From: Promethearchaeota archaeon Loki_b32 | GTDB taxonomy: Archaea > Asgardarchaeota > Lokiarchaeia > Sigyniarchaeales > SOKP01 | DNA length: 40,060 bases | Reading direction: 5' to 3' | Assembly: GCA_005223125.1 (NCBI GenBank) | Contig: NJBH01000034.1 | Coordinates: 1 to 40,060, forward strand | Shown: positions 25,672-34,992 of the stretch, piece by piece | Layout of the letters: each line of letters opens with the position of its first letter | Position numbering within the stretch: the first letter of the stretch is position 1 | Notes under the pieces: model-generated | The model's input: only the letters and a program-made list of their open reading frames with translations | The model's database searches: none | Told to the model about the DNA's origin: nothing | Program-made: the position numbers and the translations under genes

Positions 25672-27021
25672 ATGAGTGACGAGCAAATCCTTAATGAAAT
25701 TGAAAGTAATAAAGAAGAATATATCGAATTTCTTAGAGAGTTAATTCAAACTGAATCATATAATCCTCCCGGAAATGAAAAAAATGTGGCTCAAAAAATT
25801 GAAAAATATTTAACTAATGCTGGGGTAAAGACTGAGATATTTCCTTTTGGGGAAAATCGAGCTAACCTAGTAACAACCTTAAATGATAATTTTGATGGAA
25901 AAAATTTATTATATAACGGACATCTTGATGTAGTTCCCCCTGGCTCTGAAGAAGAATGGAAATATCCTCCTCTTTCCGCTGCTTTTAAGAGAAAAAAAAT
26001 ATTTGGAAGAGGTGCTGCTGATATGAAAGGAGGATTAGCAGCTATGGTAATTGCTCTAAAAATTTTAAGGAAATTAAGCATTAAGACTTCTGGTAATTTA
26101 ATTGTAAATGCAGTTGCAGATGAAGAGCTTGGAGGGAAATTAGGTACTAAATGGTGTATTGATAATTTTCTAAAATCAAAAAAGTGTGATTTTGTTGTAG
26201 TAGGTGAACCTACAGGATTTGATCCTTTATCAAAAGCAATAATTATTGGTGAAAAAGGGCGTGTTGCTATAAAAATAATAACAAATGGAATTTCTTGCCA
26301 TGCTGCTGTACCCTTCTTAGGAAAAAATGCTATTTATATGATGAGTGAAATTATTCAAAATTTGGATAAAATAGATGAATTTATCCCAAGAATTGAATCA
26401 CCTTTAACAGAAGACGAATTAAAAGAGTTAATTACTGTAGTTTTTTCCAACAAAGAAATTTTTGAGAAAATATTTAAGGAACAACCTCTACTCCAAAATG
26501 TTATTAAAGCTAATACTCAATTTACAAAAAATTTGACTATGATCAATGGAGGTATTAAATCCAATGTTGTTCCCGATCAATGTGAATCTGTAATTGATTT
26601 TAGATTACTACCAGGCCAAACAACCGAAATGATATTAGATGGTTTGAAGAAATTAATTAATAAACTTGGATATCAAATAAAAGATGAACCAACGGGACTT
26701 CCTAAAGAAGTATTTGTATATTTAGAAATAGAACAATCAGGTGAAGCATCATACTGGAGTGATTGGAAAAATTCCCAAGTTTTGAAAGATTTTTATACGA
26801 TTGTAGAGCAAACTTATAAAAGAACACCTTTTTATTTCATATTGCCTGGAAGTGCAGATGCAAAATTCTATAGAAATACAAACTTCTGTCAACCTACAAT
26901 TTTATTTGGTCCTGGAAATGGGCAAATTGCTCATACGACTAATGAATATATTGAAGCACAAGATTATATTAATGCTATTAAGGTGTATACATTATTTGCT
27001 TATAACTATCTAAAAAATTAA
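25672..27021 (+). CDS. M20-family deacylase/peptidase (ArgE/DapE-like)
   Basis: 449 residues. Zinc ligands and catalytic residues appear in order: His84 and catalytic Asp86 in YNGHLDVVPPG, bridging Asp118 in GRGAADMKGG, Glu151 (base) and Glu152 (ligand) in ADEELGG, the acidic ligand in VVGEPTG, and the last His in GQIAHTTNEYIE. The dimerisation (lid) domain occupies about 195-330. Family members remove acyl groups from amino acids (acetylornithine, succinyl-diaminopimelate) or cleave dipeptides. The lid insertion is longer than in typical ArgE proteins, so the substrate is uncertain. ATG start; no operon partner is obvious. Confidence 0.9.
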   Translation: MSDEQILNEIESNKEEYIEFLRELIQTESYNPPGNEKNVAQKIEKYLTNAGVKTEIFPFGENRANLVTTLNDNFDGKNLLYNGHLDVVPPGSEEEWKYPPLSAAFKRKKIFGRGAADMKGGLAAMVIALKILRKLSIKTSGNLIVNAVADEELGGKLGTKWCIDNFLKSKKCDFVVVGEPTGFDPLSKAIIIGEKGRVAIKIITNGISCHAAVPFLGKNAIYMMSEIIQNLDKIDEFIPRIESPLTEDELKELITVVFSNKEIFEKIFKEQPLLQNVIKANTQFTKNLTMINGGIKSNVVPDQCESVIDFRLLPGQTTEMILDGLKKLINKLGYQIKDEPTGLPKEVFVYLEIEQSGEASYWSDWKNSQVLKDFYTIVEQTYKRTPFYFILPGSADAKFYRNTNFCQPTILFGPGNGQIAHTTNEYIEAQDYINAIKVYTLFAYNYLKN

Positions 27022-27107
27022 GATCTTTCTAAAATTATATAGAAATTTATAAGATTTCACTATTATTAATTTATTAAATCTCAATAAACAGGAAGCCAAG
27101 AAAACCT

Positions 27108-28286
27108 TTGCCTGACATAAAAATAGAAGATACTGTAATTCTCTTAGACACTTCTAGGTCTATGTTGAGAAAAGACTTCAAACCAAGTAGATTAGTGGTT
27201 GAATTACAAACAGCTAAGAATTTTATTGAATCAAAATTATCAATTGATATGAAAGATCGAATTTCAGTTATAACTTTCGGAGGAGTAACGAAAAAATTAA
27301 TTAATTTTGCCTTTGAAGAAATTAAACTGATTCAATCACTAAAAAAAGTTCAAATCTCAGGTCAAGGATTCTTACATGAAGGAATTGCTTTTGCATTACA
27401 AATCCTTGTTGAAGAGTTGCGAAAAATCGGAGGTAAAACACCTCGTATTTTTATTATTACCGATAATAAATTGAAGGTTGACGCGAGCAAATTGGAAAAA
27501 ATGGTTAAAATAGCAAAGGGTTTAGGTGTGTTTATTGATGCTTGTCAATTGGGAGGAACCCAAGATTATGGTGAAAATTCTTTAAAAAGAATAACTCAAC
27601 TAACTGGAGGAGAATATGGGTATTTTAATAATTCAAAAGCATTAATAAATGCTGGTAATGCTTTTGCTTCGAAAAAAGATACCAATAAAACAAGTGATTA
27701 TTTCTCTCCAGAGAAAAAAGATAAAATTGCACCACTAGTTAGTGAAATAGCTCTACCATTACGAAGACCATCAATGTTAGATATTCGAATAATGATGAAA
27801 GGAACAAATAAAGGACAAGAAAAATGTCAAATTTGTCATTCTGTCAAAGCAGTAATTACTGGGGCTGATTTTTTTAGTGAGGGGCGCTATTGTCCAAGTT
27901 GCGATCGAGCAATGCATCTCTCTTGCGCTGCAATGTGGGCAAAAAAAACAGAATATAAAGATTATGTATTTAGATGCCCTTTCTGTTTTTTCTTGTTAGA
28001 ATTACCCAAAGCAGCACTAAAATTAGTAAAAGAAAAAACAGAAGAATTTCAAGAAATAAAAATTATTGATGATGATGAAGCGCTTGATACAAAAATGATT
28101 TTAATCCCCGAGGAAAAAATAGACCAAATAGATGCATCTTGTTCTTATTGTCATAGTATATTTTTAGGTGATTTTAAAGTATTACAGTGTGAAAATTGTA
28201 ATGCGTATTACCATGAACCTTGTCTCCATAAAATGAATAAAGAAATCAAAGCTTGTAGATATTGTGGAGCTAAAATAACCTTTTAA
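27108..28286 (+). CDS. VWA-domain protein with two C4HC3 zinc fingers
   Basis: 392 residues, start TTG with ggaag upstream. A von Willebrand A domain fills about 5-195, with the MIDAS motif Asp14-x-Ser16-x-Ser18 in LLDTSRSM and a later FIITDNK strand. Two zinc modules follow. The first has Cys240, Cys243, Cys262, Cys265, His270, Cys273, Cys290, Cys293; the second has Cys345, Cys348, Cys361, Cys364, His369, Cys372, Cys383, Cys386. Both are C4HC3 fingers of the RING/PHD class, joined by an acidic linker. VWA plus C-terminal zinc fingers is the layout of the TFIIH subunit Ssl1/p44 and of plant RGLG-type ubiquitin ligases. I infer a role in a protein complex or ubiquitin-like pathway. The neighbours do not settle it. 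Confidence 0.82.
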   Translation: MPDIKIEDTVILLDTSRSMLRKDFKPSRLVVELQTAKNFIESKLSIDMKDRISVITFGGVTKKLINFAFEEIKLIQSLKKVQISGQGFLHEGIAFALQILVEELRKIGGKTPRIFIITDNKLKVDASKLEKMVKIAKGLGVFIDACQLGGTQDYGENSLKRITQLTGGEYGYFNNSKALINAGNAFASKKDTNKTSDYFSPEKKDKIAPLVSEIALPLRRPSMLDIRIMMKGTNKGQEKCQICHSVKAVITGADFFSEGRYCPSCDRAMHLSCAAMWAKKTEYKDYVFRCPFCFFLLELPKAALKLVKEKTEEFQEIKIIDDDEALDTKMILIPEEKIDQIDASCSYCHSIFLGDFKVLQCENCNAYYHEPCLHKMNKEIKACRYCGAKITF

Positions 28287-28364
28287 TAACTCAATATTTA
28301 TTCTTACTTTGTTTAAATTATTTAAGCATAGCATTCTTTTTATTAATAAATTAGAATAGAGAGG

Positions 28365-30458
28365 TTGATTAAATTAGGAAATAAAAAGCGATCTAAATGG
28401 GTTATTACATCTGCATGGCCTTATGTAAACGCTACACCCCATTTAGGGAATTTAATCGGAAGTACTCTGTCAGCAGATGTATTTGCTAGGTTTTTGAGAA
28501 TGAACGGAGAAGAAGTAGTATTTGTTTCTGGATCTGATTCTCACGGAACGCCAGTCTTGGTTGAAGCAAAAAAATTAAAGGTACCAGCCGAAGAACTAGC
28601 GTTCAAATATCATAATATCATTAAAGAATTACATGAAAAATGGCAAATATCTTTTGATAATTATACGATAACTCACAATCCAACTCATATTGAATTTGTC
28701 CAGAAAATGTATTTAGAGATACAAAAAAATGGGTATATTATTGAAAAAGAGATTGAATCGTTATATTGTGAAAATGATGACCTTTTTTTACCTGATAGAT
28801 TTGTAGAAGGGATATGTCCTCATTGTAATTTTGAAGATGCTCGAGGAGATCAATGTGATAATTGCCAAAAGCTATTAACTCCAATAGAACTTATTAAATC
28901 CAGATGTGCAGTTTGTGGAAATGCTCCTGTAATTAAAAAAACAAAGCATTGGTATTTAGATCTGCCTAAATTACAAGATCGATTGAAGAAATTAATTGAA
29001 CAAAATGAGATTATTCCCGCGAATGCTCGACAAATGTGCTTAAACAGTATAGCAGAAGGTTTACCCGAACGATCAATTACCCGAGATTTAGAATGGGGGA
29101 TTCCAGCACCTTTTGAGGGTGCTAATGATAAAACCATATACGTGTGGTTTGAGGCTGTCCTGGGATATGTGACAGCTGTTAAAGAATGGGCAGAAAAAAT
29201 TATTAATGAACCGGATAAATTCAATTACTTTTGGAAAGATCCTTCTACTAGAACAGTATACTTTATCGGAAAGGATAATATTATTTTTCATTTAATCGTG
29301 TTTCCTGCTCTATTAATGGCCTATAATGATAACAAAGAAGAAGGCGAAAAACTTGTATTACCTTATAATGTTTCTTCAACTGAATGGTTAATGTATGAAA
29401 ATGTTAAATTTTCAAAATCAAGAGGGATTGGTATTTGGATTGATGATGCATTACAACTTGCTCCTCTTGATTATTGGCGTTTTAGTTTACTATATAATAG
29501 ACCTGAAACAAGTGATACATCTTTTTTGTGGTCTGAATTTGAAAATAATATAAAAACCCTCAATGATAATATTGGAAATTTTATACATAGAACCCTAACA
29601 TTTATAAATAGACAATTCAAAGGTAATGTGCCTAAAAAAATTGCCTATGTTCCAAAAGCAAATGTTGAACTTGAAAAACCTCTTGCAAGTAGAATTGATT
29701 TTGAATTTCAAGAAAAAATAAGATTGATTACATTAAAAATTAGTAGTTTATTAGAGCGATTTGAAATACGCAGGGCAATTAGAGAAATTGTTAATTTCGG
29801 TAAGAAATGCAACGTTTACTTGAATGAAAGAGCACCTTGGCATTTAATAAAAGATGGAGAGAAAGACTTAGCTGGGCATGTATTTAATCTTTGTACTCAA
29901 GCTGTTTATGCTTTAGCTATAATGTTAGGATCTTTTATTCCGGATACTTCAGAAAAAATCTTAATATATTTAAATCAACCAAAATTAAATGAGATAAATT
30001 GGAACAGTGTAAATGAGAATTCAATTAAAGATGGAACTAAAATAAGAAAACCTGATCCACTTTTTCAGAAACTAGATATAGAAGAAGTAAAGGAAAAATT
30101 AAAAAATTTAAAAGAAAATAAGAAAGGTGAAAAGAATTTGGTATCATATGATGAGTTTAAAAAATTAGATATTCGAGTTGCTTTAATCGAAGATGTTGAA
30201 AAAGTTCCTAAGGCAGATAAACTCTATAAATTATCTATTGATTTGGGAACTGAAAAAAGAACTTTAGTAGCGGGTTTGGCAGAATATTATAACGTAGATG
30301 ATTTAAAAGGAAAGAAGATTGTAGTGTTAACAAATTTGGAACCAAGAAAATTAAAAGGAATCTTAAGTAAGGGAATGCTGCTTGCAGCTGTTGAAGGTGA
30401 TAATGTCTCAATACTAATCCCTGATAAAGATCTTCCTCCCGGAGCAAGAATAGAATAA
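28365..30458 (+). CDS. metG: Methionyl-tRNA synthetase with C-terminal tRNA-binding domain
   Basis: 697 residues. The class I synthetase signatures are PYVNATPHLGNL (HIGH-type, His26-Gly28) and KFSKSRG (KMSKS-type, 348-352). The zinc knuckles CPHC..CDNC and CAVCGNAPV sit in the connective-peptide insertion. The anticodon-binding helices follow, and a Trbp111/EMAP-like tRNA-binding domain takes the last 120 residues (KLDIRVALIEDVEKVPKADK through LVAGLAEYY). It charges tRNA-Met in the cytoplasm. The arrangement is the archaeal/eukaryotic form. The start TTG directly follows agaggt; no better start gives the conserved N-terminus. Confidence 0.95.
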   Translation: MIKLGNKKRSKWVITSAWPYVNATPHLGNLIGSTLSADVFARFLRMNGEEVVFVSGSDSHGTPVLVEAKKLKVPAEELAFKYHNIIKELHEKWQISFDNYTITHNPTHIEFVQKMYLEIQKNGYIIEKEIESLYCENDDLFLPDRFVEGICPHCNFEDARGDQCDNCQKLLTPIELIKSRCAVCGNAPVIKKTKHWYLDLPKLQDRLKKLIEQNEIIPANARQMCLNSIAEGLPERSITRDLEWGIPAPFEGANDKTIYVWFEAVLGYVTAVKEWAEKIINEPDKFNYFWKDPSTRTVYFIGKDNIIFHLIVFPALLMAYNDNKEEGEKLVLPYNVSSTEWLMYENVKFSKSRGIGIWIDDALQLAPLDYWRFSLLYNRPETSDTSFLWSEFENNIKTLNDNIGNFIHRTLTFINRQFKGNVPKKIAYVPKANVELEKPLASRIDFEFQEKIRLITLKISSLLERFEIRRAIREIVNFGKKCNVYLNERAPWHLIKDGEKDLAGHVFNLCTQAVYALAIMLGSFIPDTSEKILIYLNQPKLNEINWNSVNENSIKDGTKIRKPDPLFQKLDIEEVKEKLKNLKENKKGEKNLVSYDEFKKLDIRVALIEDVEKVPKADKLYKLSIDLGTEKRTLVAGLAEYYNVDDLKGKKIVVLTNLEPRKLKGILSKGMLLAAVEGDNVSILIPDKDLPPGARIE

Positions 30459-30459
30459 A

Positions 30460-31704
30460 TTATAATTTTAAAGAAAACAACGGATTTAAACGAGCAATAA
30501 TATCTCCAAGATCTAATTGAATCGTCTTAAGAATAACATCCCGACCTCGATATTCAAATTGTAATTCACTTACATTCCTAATTATTTTTAATCTACTAAT
30601 ATTTGTTTTTAAGGAAGTAACAAAGTATCTTTGGTCTTTATACTCTAAAATATCTAAAACATCCTCCATATCGGGAAAGGAATATCCCCCTCCATGTGGG
30701 AGAATATAAGCATTTGTTAATAATTCTAATAGTTCTAAGTCTTCTGCTCGTTCCCATAGATTTACATTTTTTAATACTGTCTCAGATAAATTTCTTTTCC
30801 CCTGAAATAAGTATGCGGAGATATCTGCTCTGAGCGTTGTTGGAAAAATGTTTGACTTAATTAGATCACATTTGATATCTGTACAATTACTTCCCATATA
30901 CATATTATTATAGTCCTTTAAAAATTGGTGAGATTGATTACATATTATTTTATATCCATAATCAAATAATTTATCCGCTATAACTTGTCTTTTTATATTC
31001 GAAAATTCTAAAGCTTTTTTGTTAAAATTAAGATAATCTTTTGCATCTGAATCCAATAAAATATACTGCTTTCCCATTTTGCTAATTTCTTCTATAGCAA
31101 GCTCTTTTAATGTTCTTGATTTATCAATATAAAGACCCATCCCATATTTATCATCCCTAAATTCTGGTGCTGAGCCATGAATCAAAAAAATATAAGGTGG
31201 AAGGTCTATATCAGACAGATTCTTTGTTTCAAAACAGTTAATAAAATGATTAGATATATTATAATCCCAATTAATCAAAATTTCATCATGATAAAGCTCT
31301 TTTGACTTAATATCGTCAATCTTTTTAATTAAATTGTAAGGATCAGGTAATTCTTCTAAACCACCAACTAAAAGACCACAACAATTAGGTTTAATATTAA
31401 GAAAAATTAATTTATCATTACCAGTTCCCCAATTCAATCTTCCCCCATATCCTAATCCAGAATTCCATCTAAACTTATTTCGCGAGATTGTTTCATCAGG
31501 AGAAGAAATAAAAGTTGCCTTCGGTTCGAATCCATATTTTTCTTGAATAAGTTGGAACTGAGCTAAGCCGTATTTCATATTTGCCTTACATAAGTTTGAT
31601 GTTCCATCATTCAAACCAGTTGAAAAAATGAACTGACTCGCTCTATCTAATAAATCTAACTTTGATAGTTCTGTTAATTTTGGATATAAGATGGAAGAAC
31701 CCAT
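30460..31704 (-). CDS. Hypothetical protein, 414 residues
   Basis: I do not recognise the family. It appears soluble and globular with no signal or membrane segment. Segments that look conserved rather than random include FRWNSGLGYGGRLNWGTGND, IHGSAPEFRDDKYGMGLYID, LLDSDAKDYL, NQSHQFLKDYNNMYMGSNC and the AYILPHGGGYSFPDME run. Several His, Asp and Cys residues in these could form a metal or nucleotide site. ATG start at 31704, divergent from the operon at 31840; converges with metG with one base between stops. An enzyme with a His/Asp site is the most that can be said. Confidence 0.75.
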   Translation of the reverse strand: MGSSILYPKLTELSKLDLLDRASQFIFSTGLNDGTSNLCKANMKYGLAQFQLIQEKYGFEPKATFISSPDETISRNKFRWNSGLGYGGRLNWGTGNDKLIFLNIKPNCCGLLVGGLEELPDPYNLIKKIDDIKSKELYHDEILINWDYNISNHFINCFETKNLSDIDLPPYIFLIHGSAPEFRDDKYGMGLYIDKSRTLKELAIEEISKMGKQYILLDSDAKDYLNFNKKALEFSNIKRQVIADKLFDYGYKIICNQSHQFLKDYNNMYMGSNCTDIKCDLIKSNIFPTTLRADISAYLFQGKRNLSETVLKNVNLWERAEDLELLELLTNAYILPHGGGYSFPDMEDVLDILEYKDQRYFVTSLKTNISRLKIIRNVSELQFEYRGRDVILKTIQLDLGDIIARLNPLFSLKL

Positions 31705-31839
31705 TATAGAAAAGATACTGATATATGTTATATACTCTATCTAAAAATATATGAAAAGAATATATATATAATATTAATGATATTTCATTGAAATACTCGG
31801 ATAAAAAGAATCAAAAATATCGATGAAAAAATAGTTATC

Positions 31840-32463
31840 ATGAATAGTCCTGCTAATTTTGTTTTATTTGACTCATTAAAAGATATAAAAATTAATGGAG
31901 AGTTTACAGGTTCTATAATATCAAAATATCGAGATAAAATCATCTTTTCAGATAATATAAAAATTTCAGATTCTGAAGGAATTATAATAACTGAAGGTTT
32001 ACTTACCGGGTTTGAAAAGATAGGAAATAAATTAAATCCTTTTTCAAGAAGCTCTGATTTTAAATGGAACTTAATTGATATCCCATTGGAATATTCTGTT
32101 TTAATTCCAGAGGATACAATGGAACAGTATGACCAAGGACAATTTTCCAATGAGTTTCCATTTACTATTAATTTGCTTCACACTGCAGGCTTACTTTTAA
32201 ATGATCTCAAATTTGGGCTTAATCATCTTGATTTTTTCAAAGGTGAAATTTTAAAAAATCCTATTGCAATGATTAGAAATGGTATTATCACTGCTGACAG
32301 AGTTGTAATCGATGATAATGGTGACCCTGTTTTTTATGATTGCTTAATTGTGGGAAGAGATAAAAATGAAGATATTAATATAAGTTATGAGCCAATTATT
32401 AACGTCGATGATAAAGTGGTTGAATATATTATAATATTAGGAATTGAGGAATTAAAAATTTAA
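31840..32463 (+). CDS. Hypothetical protein paired with a P-loop ATPase
   Basis: 207 residues, no recognised family. The first 60 residues are beta-strand-like with alternating hydrophobics (GEFTGSIISKYRDKIIFSDN). The middle is more helical (LLHTAGLLLNDLKFGLNHLD), and the end is again beta-rich (DNGDPVFYDCLIVGRDKN). No membrane segment or cysteine cluster. The ATPase gene starts 17 bases downstream, so the two are very probably one transcript and may form a complex in which this protein is an adaptor. ATG start after an AT-rich leader. Confidence 0.75.
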   Translation: MNSPANFVLFDSLKDIKINGEFTGSIISKYRDKIIFSDNIKISDSEGIIITEGLLTGFEKIGNKLNPFSRSSDFKWNLIDIPLEYSVLIPEDTMEQYDQGQFSNEFPFTINLLHTAGLLLNDLKFGLNHLDFFKGEILKNPIAMIRNGIITADRVVIDDNGDPVFYDCLIVGRDKNEDINISYEPIINVDDKVVEYIIILGIEELKI

Positions 32464-32480
32464 AATAACCCTGATTCAAT

Positions 32481-33701
32481 ATGCTTATTTTTGAAAATAA
32501 GGAACAAAAACTACTAAATCTCTTAAAATTTACAGGTTCTCCCTTTAAAAAATTTGTTTCTACCGGAGAAATCAAAGAAGATATACGATTAGTACAATCA
32601 AGACAAGACTTTGTTCAGTCTATTATAAATGTACTTGAAAAAGATGAGAATTTAATTTTACCTATTATCGGAGATGTAGGAACAGGAAAAACACATTTAT
32701 ATTGGGCATTAAAACATGAGTTATATTACTATAATATTGTATATATTTCTTTAGAGAATGTTATTAAGAAATTCTATTATAACACATACTCAGAATTTAT
32801 TGAAAATATGGGTATAGAAGTGTTAAGGAACATTGCAAGAAGACTTTGTAATGAATGGGGTGCCTTAGATAGAAAATTCGGTTTTTTTCATCTAGGTGAT
32901 ATTGAAAAAGTTAAAAAAGTTGCATGTGAGAATTGGGCTCCAAATTTCGAAAATAAAGCTGCTATTATGGATGTAATAAATGCTTTAACCGCACATCAAT
33001 TGGATCCTTATAAAAAAATAGAAGCTGAAAGGTGGTTTTTAGGAGAGGTGATAGATATAAGGGATCTTTCAAGGCTAAATTTAAAGCATGACTTAAGGGA
33101 GAGGAATAATTCTTATACAATGCTTAAAGTTTTGGTTGAAAATGCTATGGTAAGTAGTGTGTTATTTATTGATGATTTCGAGAAAATTATTTCTATGATA
33201 AAACCAATATCTATAGAAGAAGAAACAGAAGAAGTTTTTGATCGAAGCTGGCTCTATGGAACTAAGCAATCTCCAGAAAAACGTATAGCTGATAAAGTAT
33301 TAGACAAGATCCTAAACCTAAACAAAATAAATGGTCTAAAAATCATTATAACGATAAAATCACCTGAATATTATAAAGAGATCATAAGTGAAATTGAAGA
33401 TAAAAACAGTTTTCTTTTAGATGTAGTAAAGGAACCTATTATTTTATCAAACTTTATTAAAGAAGATCTCTTCACGTTCTATAAACGGAATTTAGAATTT
33501 TTTTTTGGTCAAATCAATTATTTTGATTATTTTAGGGATTTTTCAAATTCTTATTACCCTTTAAATGAAGAGGTGTTAAAATATATTTATAATCAAACTA
33601 AAGGTAATCCCAGAGAAATAATAAAGTTATTAATAAAAATTTTTAACGATATTGTATTATCTAATGATAATTTAGAAGAAGTTCTCAAAAATTATCAATG
33701 A
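32481..33701 (+). CDS. AAA-type P-loop ATPase (ORC/Cdc6- or BREX-ATPase-like)
   Basis: 406 residues. Walker A is GDVGTGKTHL (64-73, with Lys70-Thr71) and Walker B is SVLFIDDFEKI (Asp231-Asp232). KIIITIKSPEYY looks like the sensor-1 strand, and TKGNPREIIKLLIK is the NPR sensor-2/winged-helix-type motif seen in ORC/Cdc6, TniB and ExeA relatives. The segment ERWFLGEVIDIRDLSRLNLK also recalls the xWLxGE pattern of DUF2791/BREX-type ATPases. It is coupled to the preceding unknown gene. It likely uses ATP to remodel DNA or a protein complex. The exact subfamily is not settled by reading. Confidence 0.83.
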   Translation: MLIFENKEQKLLNLLKFTGSPFKKFVSTGEIKEDIRLVQSRQDFVQSIINVLEKDENLILPIIGDVGTGKTHLYWALKHELYYYNIVYISLENVIKKFYYNTYSEFIENMGIEVLRNIARRLCNEWGALDRKFGFFHLGDIEKVKKVACENWAPNFENKAAIMDVINALTAHQLDPYKKIEAERWFLGEVIDIRDLSRLNLKHDLRERNNSYTMLKVLVENAMVSSVLFIDDFEKIISMIKPISIEEETEEVFDRSWLYGTKQSPEKRIADKVLDKILNLNKINGLKIIITIKSPEYYKEIISEIEDKNSFLLDVVKEPIILSNFIKEDLFTFYKRNLEFFFGQINYFDYFRDFSNSYYPLNEEVLKYIYNQTKGNPREIIKLLIKIFNDIVLSNDNLEEVLKNYQ

Positions 33702-33711
33702 ATAAACCTAT

Positions 33712-34446
33712 TCATAATCTTTTTAAAAGAAGCTTTTCATACATATCAATTTCTTTGAGGAAATTCTCTTTATAATCATCTTCCCATTTTGATTTCGAAA
33801 TTTTTTGTCGAAATGTTTCTAAGTTAATTGGAGATTTAAAATAAATGAATATTAAGGCTCTAAATGCCCTTAGTTTTAGAATTTTATAATTATCCGAATT
33901 ATTTAAGGAGTTAAATAATTGGGTAAAATCTGGAAGAAATCTTTCAAAAATTCTCACATATAAAAGTTCTAATTCAGGATCATGTAGATTTATTACATAG
34001 TAAAGATTTCTCTGTATAAAAAGTGGTAAATCTTCTAAATCTAAAATCGTCTTAAGGGCATTAACTCTAATAGGAGAATAGTCATCATTTATAGCGTAAC
34101 CAATTAATTTAAATATATCATCAGTTATTTTTGTGTTTTTTAAAATTTTACCAAATGCCTGGATTATTTCATTACGCACCCATCTATCTGATTTATAATA
34201 GGTCTTTAATAGAAATTTCAAATATTTAAAGTCTAATTCTGATGATTTCCCTATTTCTCCTAATAAAAATATAATATTTAATTTAATTTTCTGAAATATC
34301 TGTGTTTCCAAATTATCGATAAAATATTGTATTAAATTTAGATATTCAATACTTGGTTCTTCACTTAATTTCATTAAGAAATCATTTATTACTTCTGGGT
34401 TCTTGGCTTTTTTGATTTCTTCAAACTTATTTTTCAAAATCTCCAT
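33712..34446 (-). CDS. HEAT-repeat-like helical protein
   Basis: 244 residues, entirely helical. About five paired helices with the HEAT/ARM spacing are visible, for example IIFLLGEIGKSSELDFKYLK, SDRWVRNEIIQAFGKILKNT and DDYSPIRVNALKTILDLED. HEAT solenoids are scaffolds for protein-protein contacts in all cells. No catalytic motif. The gene converges with the ATPase operon with ten bases between ends and is followed upstream on the same strand by the interrupted flavoprotein, 18 bases away. Partner unknown. Confidence 0.75.
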   Translation of the reverse strand: MEILKNKFEEIKKAKNPEVINDFLMKLSEEPSIEYLNLIQYFIDNLETQIFQKIKLNIIFLLGEIGKSSELDFKYLKFLLKTYYKSDRWVRNEIIQAFGKILKNTKITDDIFKLIGYAINDDYSPIRVNALKTILDLEDLPLFIQRNLYYVINLHDPELELLYVRIFERFLPDFTQLFNSLNNSDNYKILKLRAFRALIFIYFKSPINLETFRQKISKSKWEDDYKENFLKEIDMYEKLLLKRL

Positions 34447-34464
34447 AAAACTAAAAATAATATT

Positions 34465-34983
34465 TTATTTATCTGGATTATCAACAACACTTTTTAGAGG
34501 TTTAATCATTTCTGTTTTTAATACAGAATAAAAAACCTTTCTAAATTTCTCATTTTGAGTTAAAGGGATAAACTTGTCATTCATTTTTTTAGCGTATTTA
34601 TCGTCATGAGGAAAATCATAAAATCCATGTTCTTCATAATATTTATGATCAGCTTGGAACACAAACCTCATTCTACCATATACAGCGTCTCGGAATATTT
34701 TATTTCCTCCTACTGAAAGGAATGTTTGTGGTTTTTTATAACCAGATTGGGAATAGGTGATTAGCTTTTTAGCTAAATTATAAATTAATAAATCTATAAT
34801 CTTTGAATCTGCGTATTCATCAGTAATAATATCTACAAGGTTACTCTCTTCTATTTCAGTAAGTGATTCTATGATTTGTCTTAGATTAGCAATTTGACCC
34901 AATGGTCCAGAAATAAGGAAGCCGAATTGTCTTTTTCTTAATGTAGGAATATGACCATTGAAAAAACTTCTGTCAAAAACCAT
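34465..34983 (-). CDS. C-terminal part of interrupted iron-sulfur flavoprotein
   Basis: 172 residues. This is not an independent protein: it continues, in the same reading frame, the upstream gene after a single TAA stop and three codons (AGA TGG AAA). The first residues, MVFDRSFFNGHIPTL, complete the second flavodoxin-like domain begun upstream, and GFLISGPLGQIANLRQIIE is the next strand and helix. The rest is helical, with FVFQADHKYYEEHGFYDFP. The ATG is simply an internal Met codon. The reference frame with the upstream piece is 34465-35859. Confidence 0.7.
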   Translation of the reverse strand: MVFDRSFFNGHIPTLRKRQFGFLISGPLGQIANLRQIIESLTEIEESNLVDIITDEYADSKIIDLLIYNLAKKLITYSQSGYKKPQTFLSVGGNKIFRDAVYGRMRFVFQADHKYYEEHGFYDFPHDDKYAKKMNDKFIPLTQNEKFRKVFYSVLKTEMIKPLKSVVDNPDK

Positions 34984-34992
34984 TTTCCATCT

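Noticed and set aside
28850-29291. Two minus-strand frames within metG
   Set aside because: They overlap the zinc and catalytic regions of methionyl-tRNA synthetase and have no recognisable motif.
31785-32150. 121-residue minus-strand frame over the start of the 31840 gene
   Set aside because: It would cover the probable promoter and the 31840 coding start, and the opposite frame is coupled to the ATPase gene.
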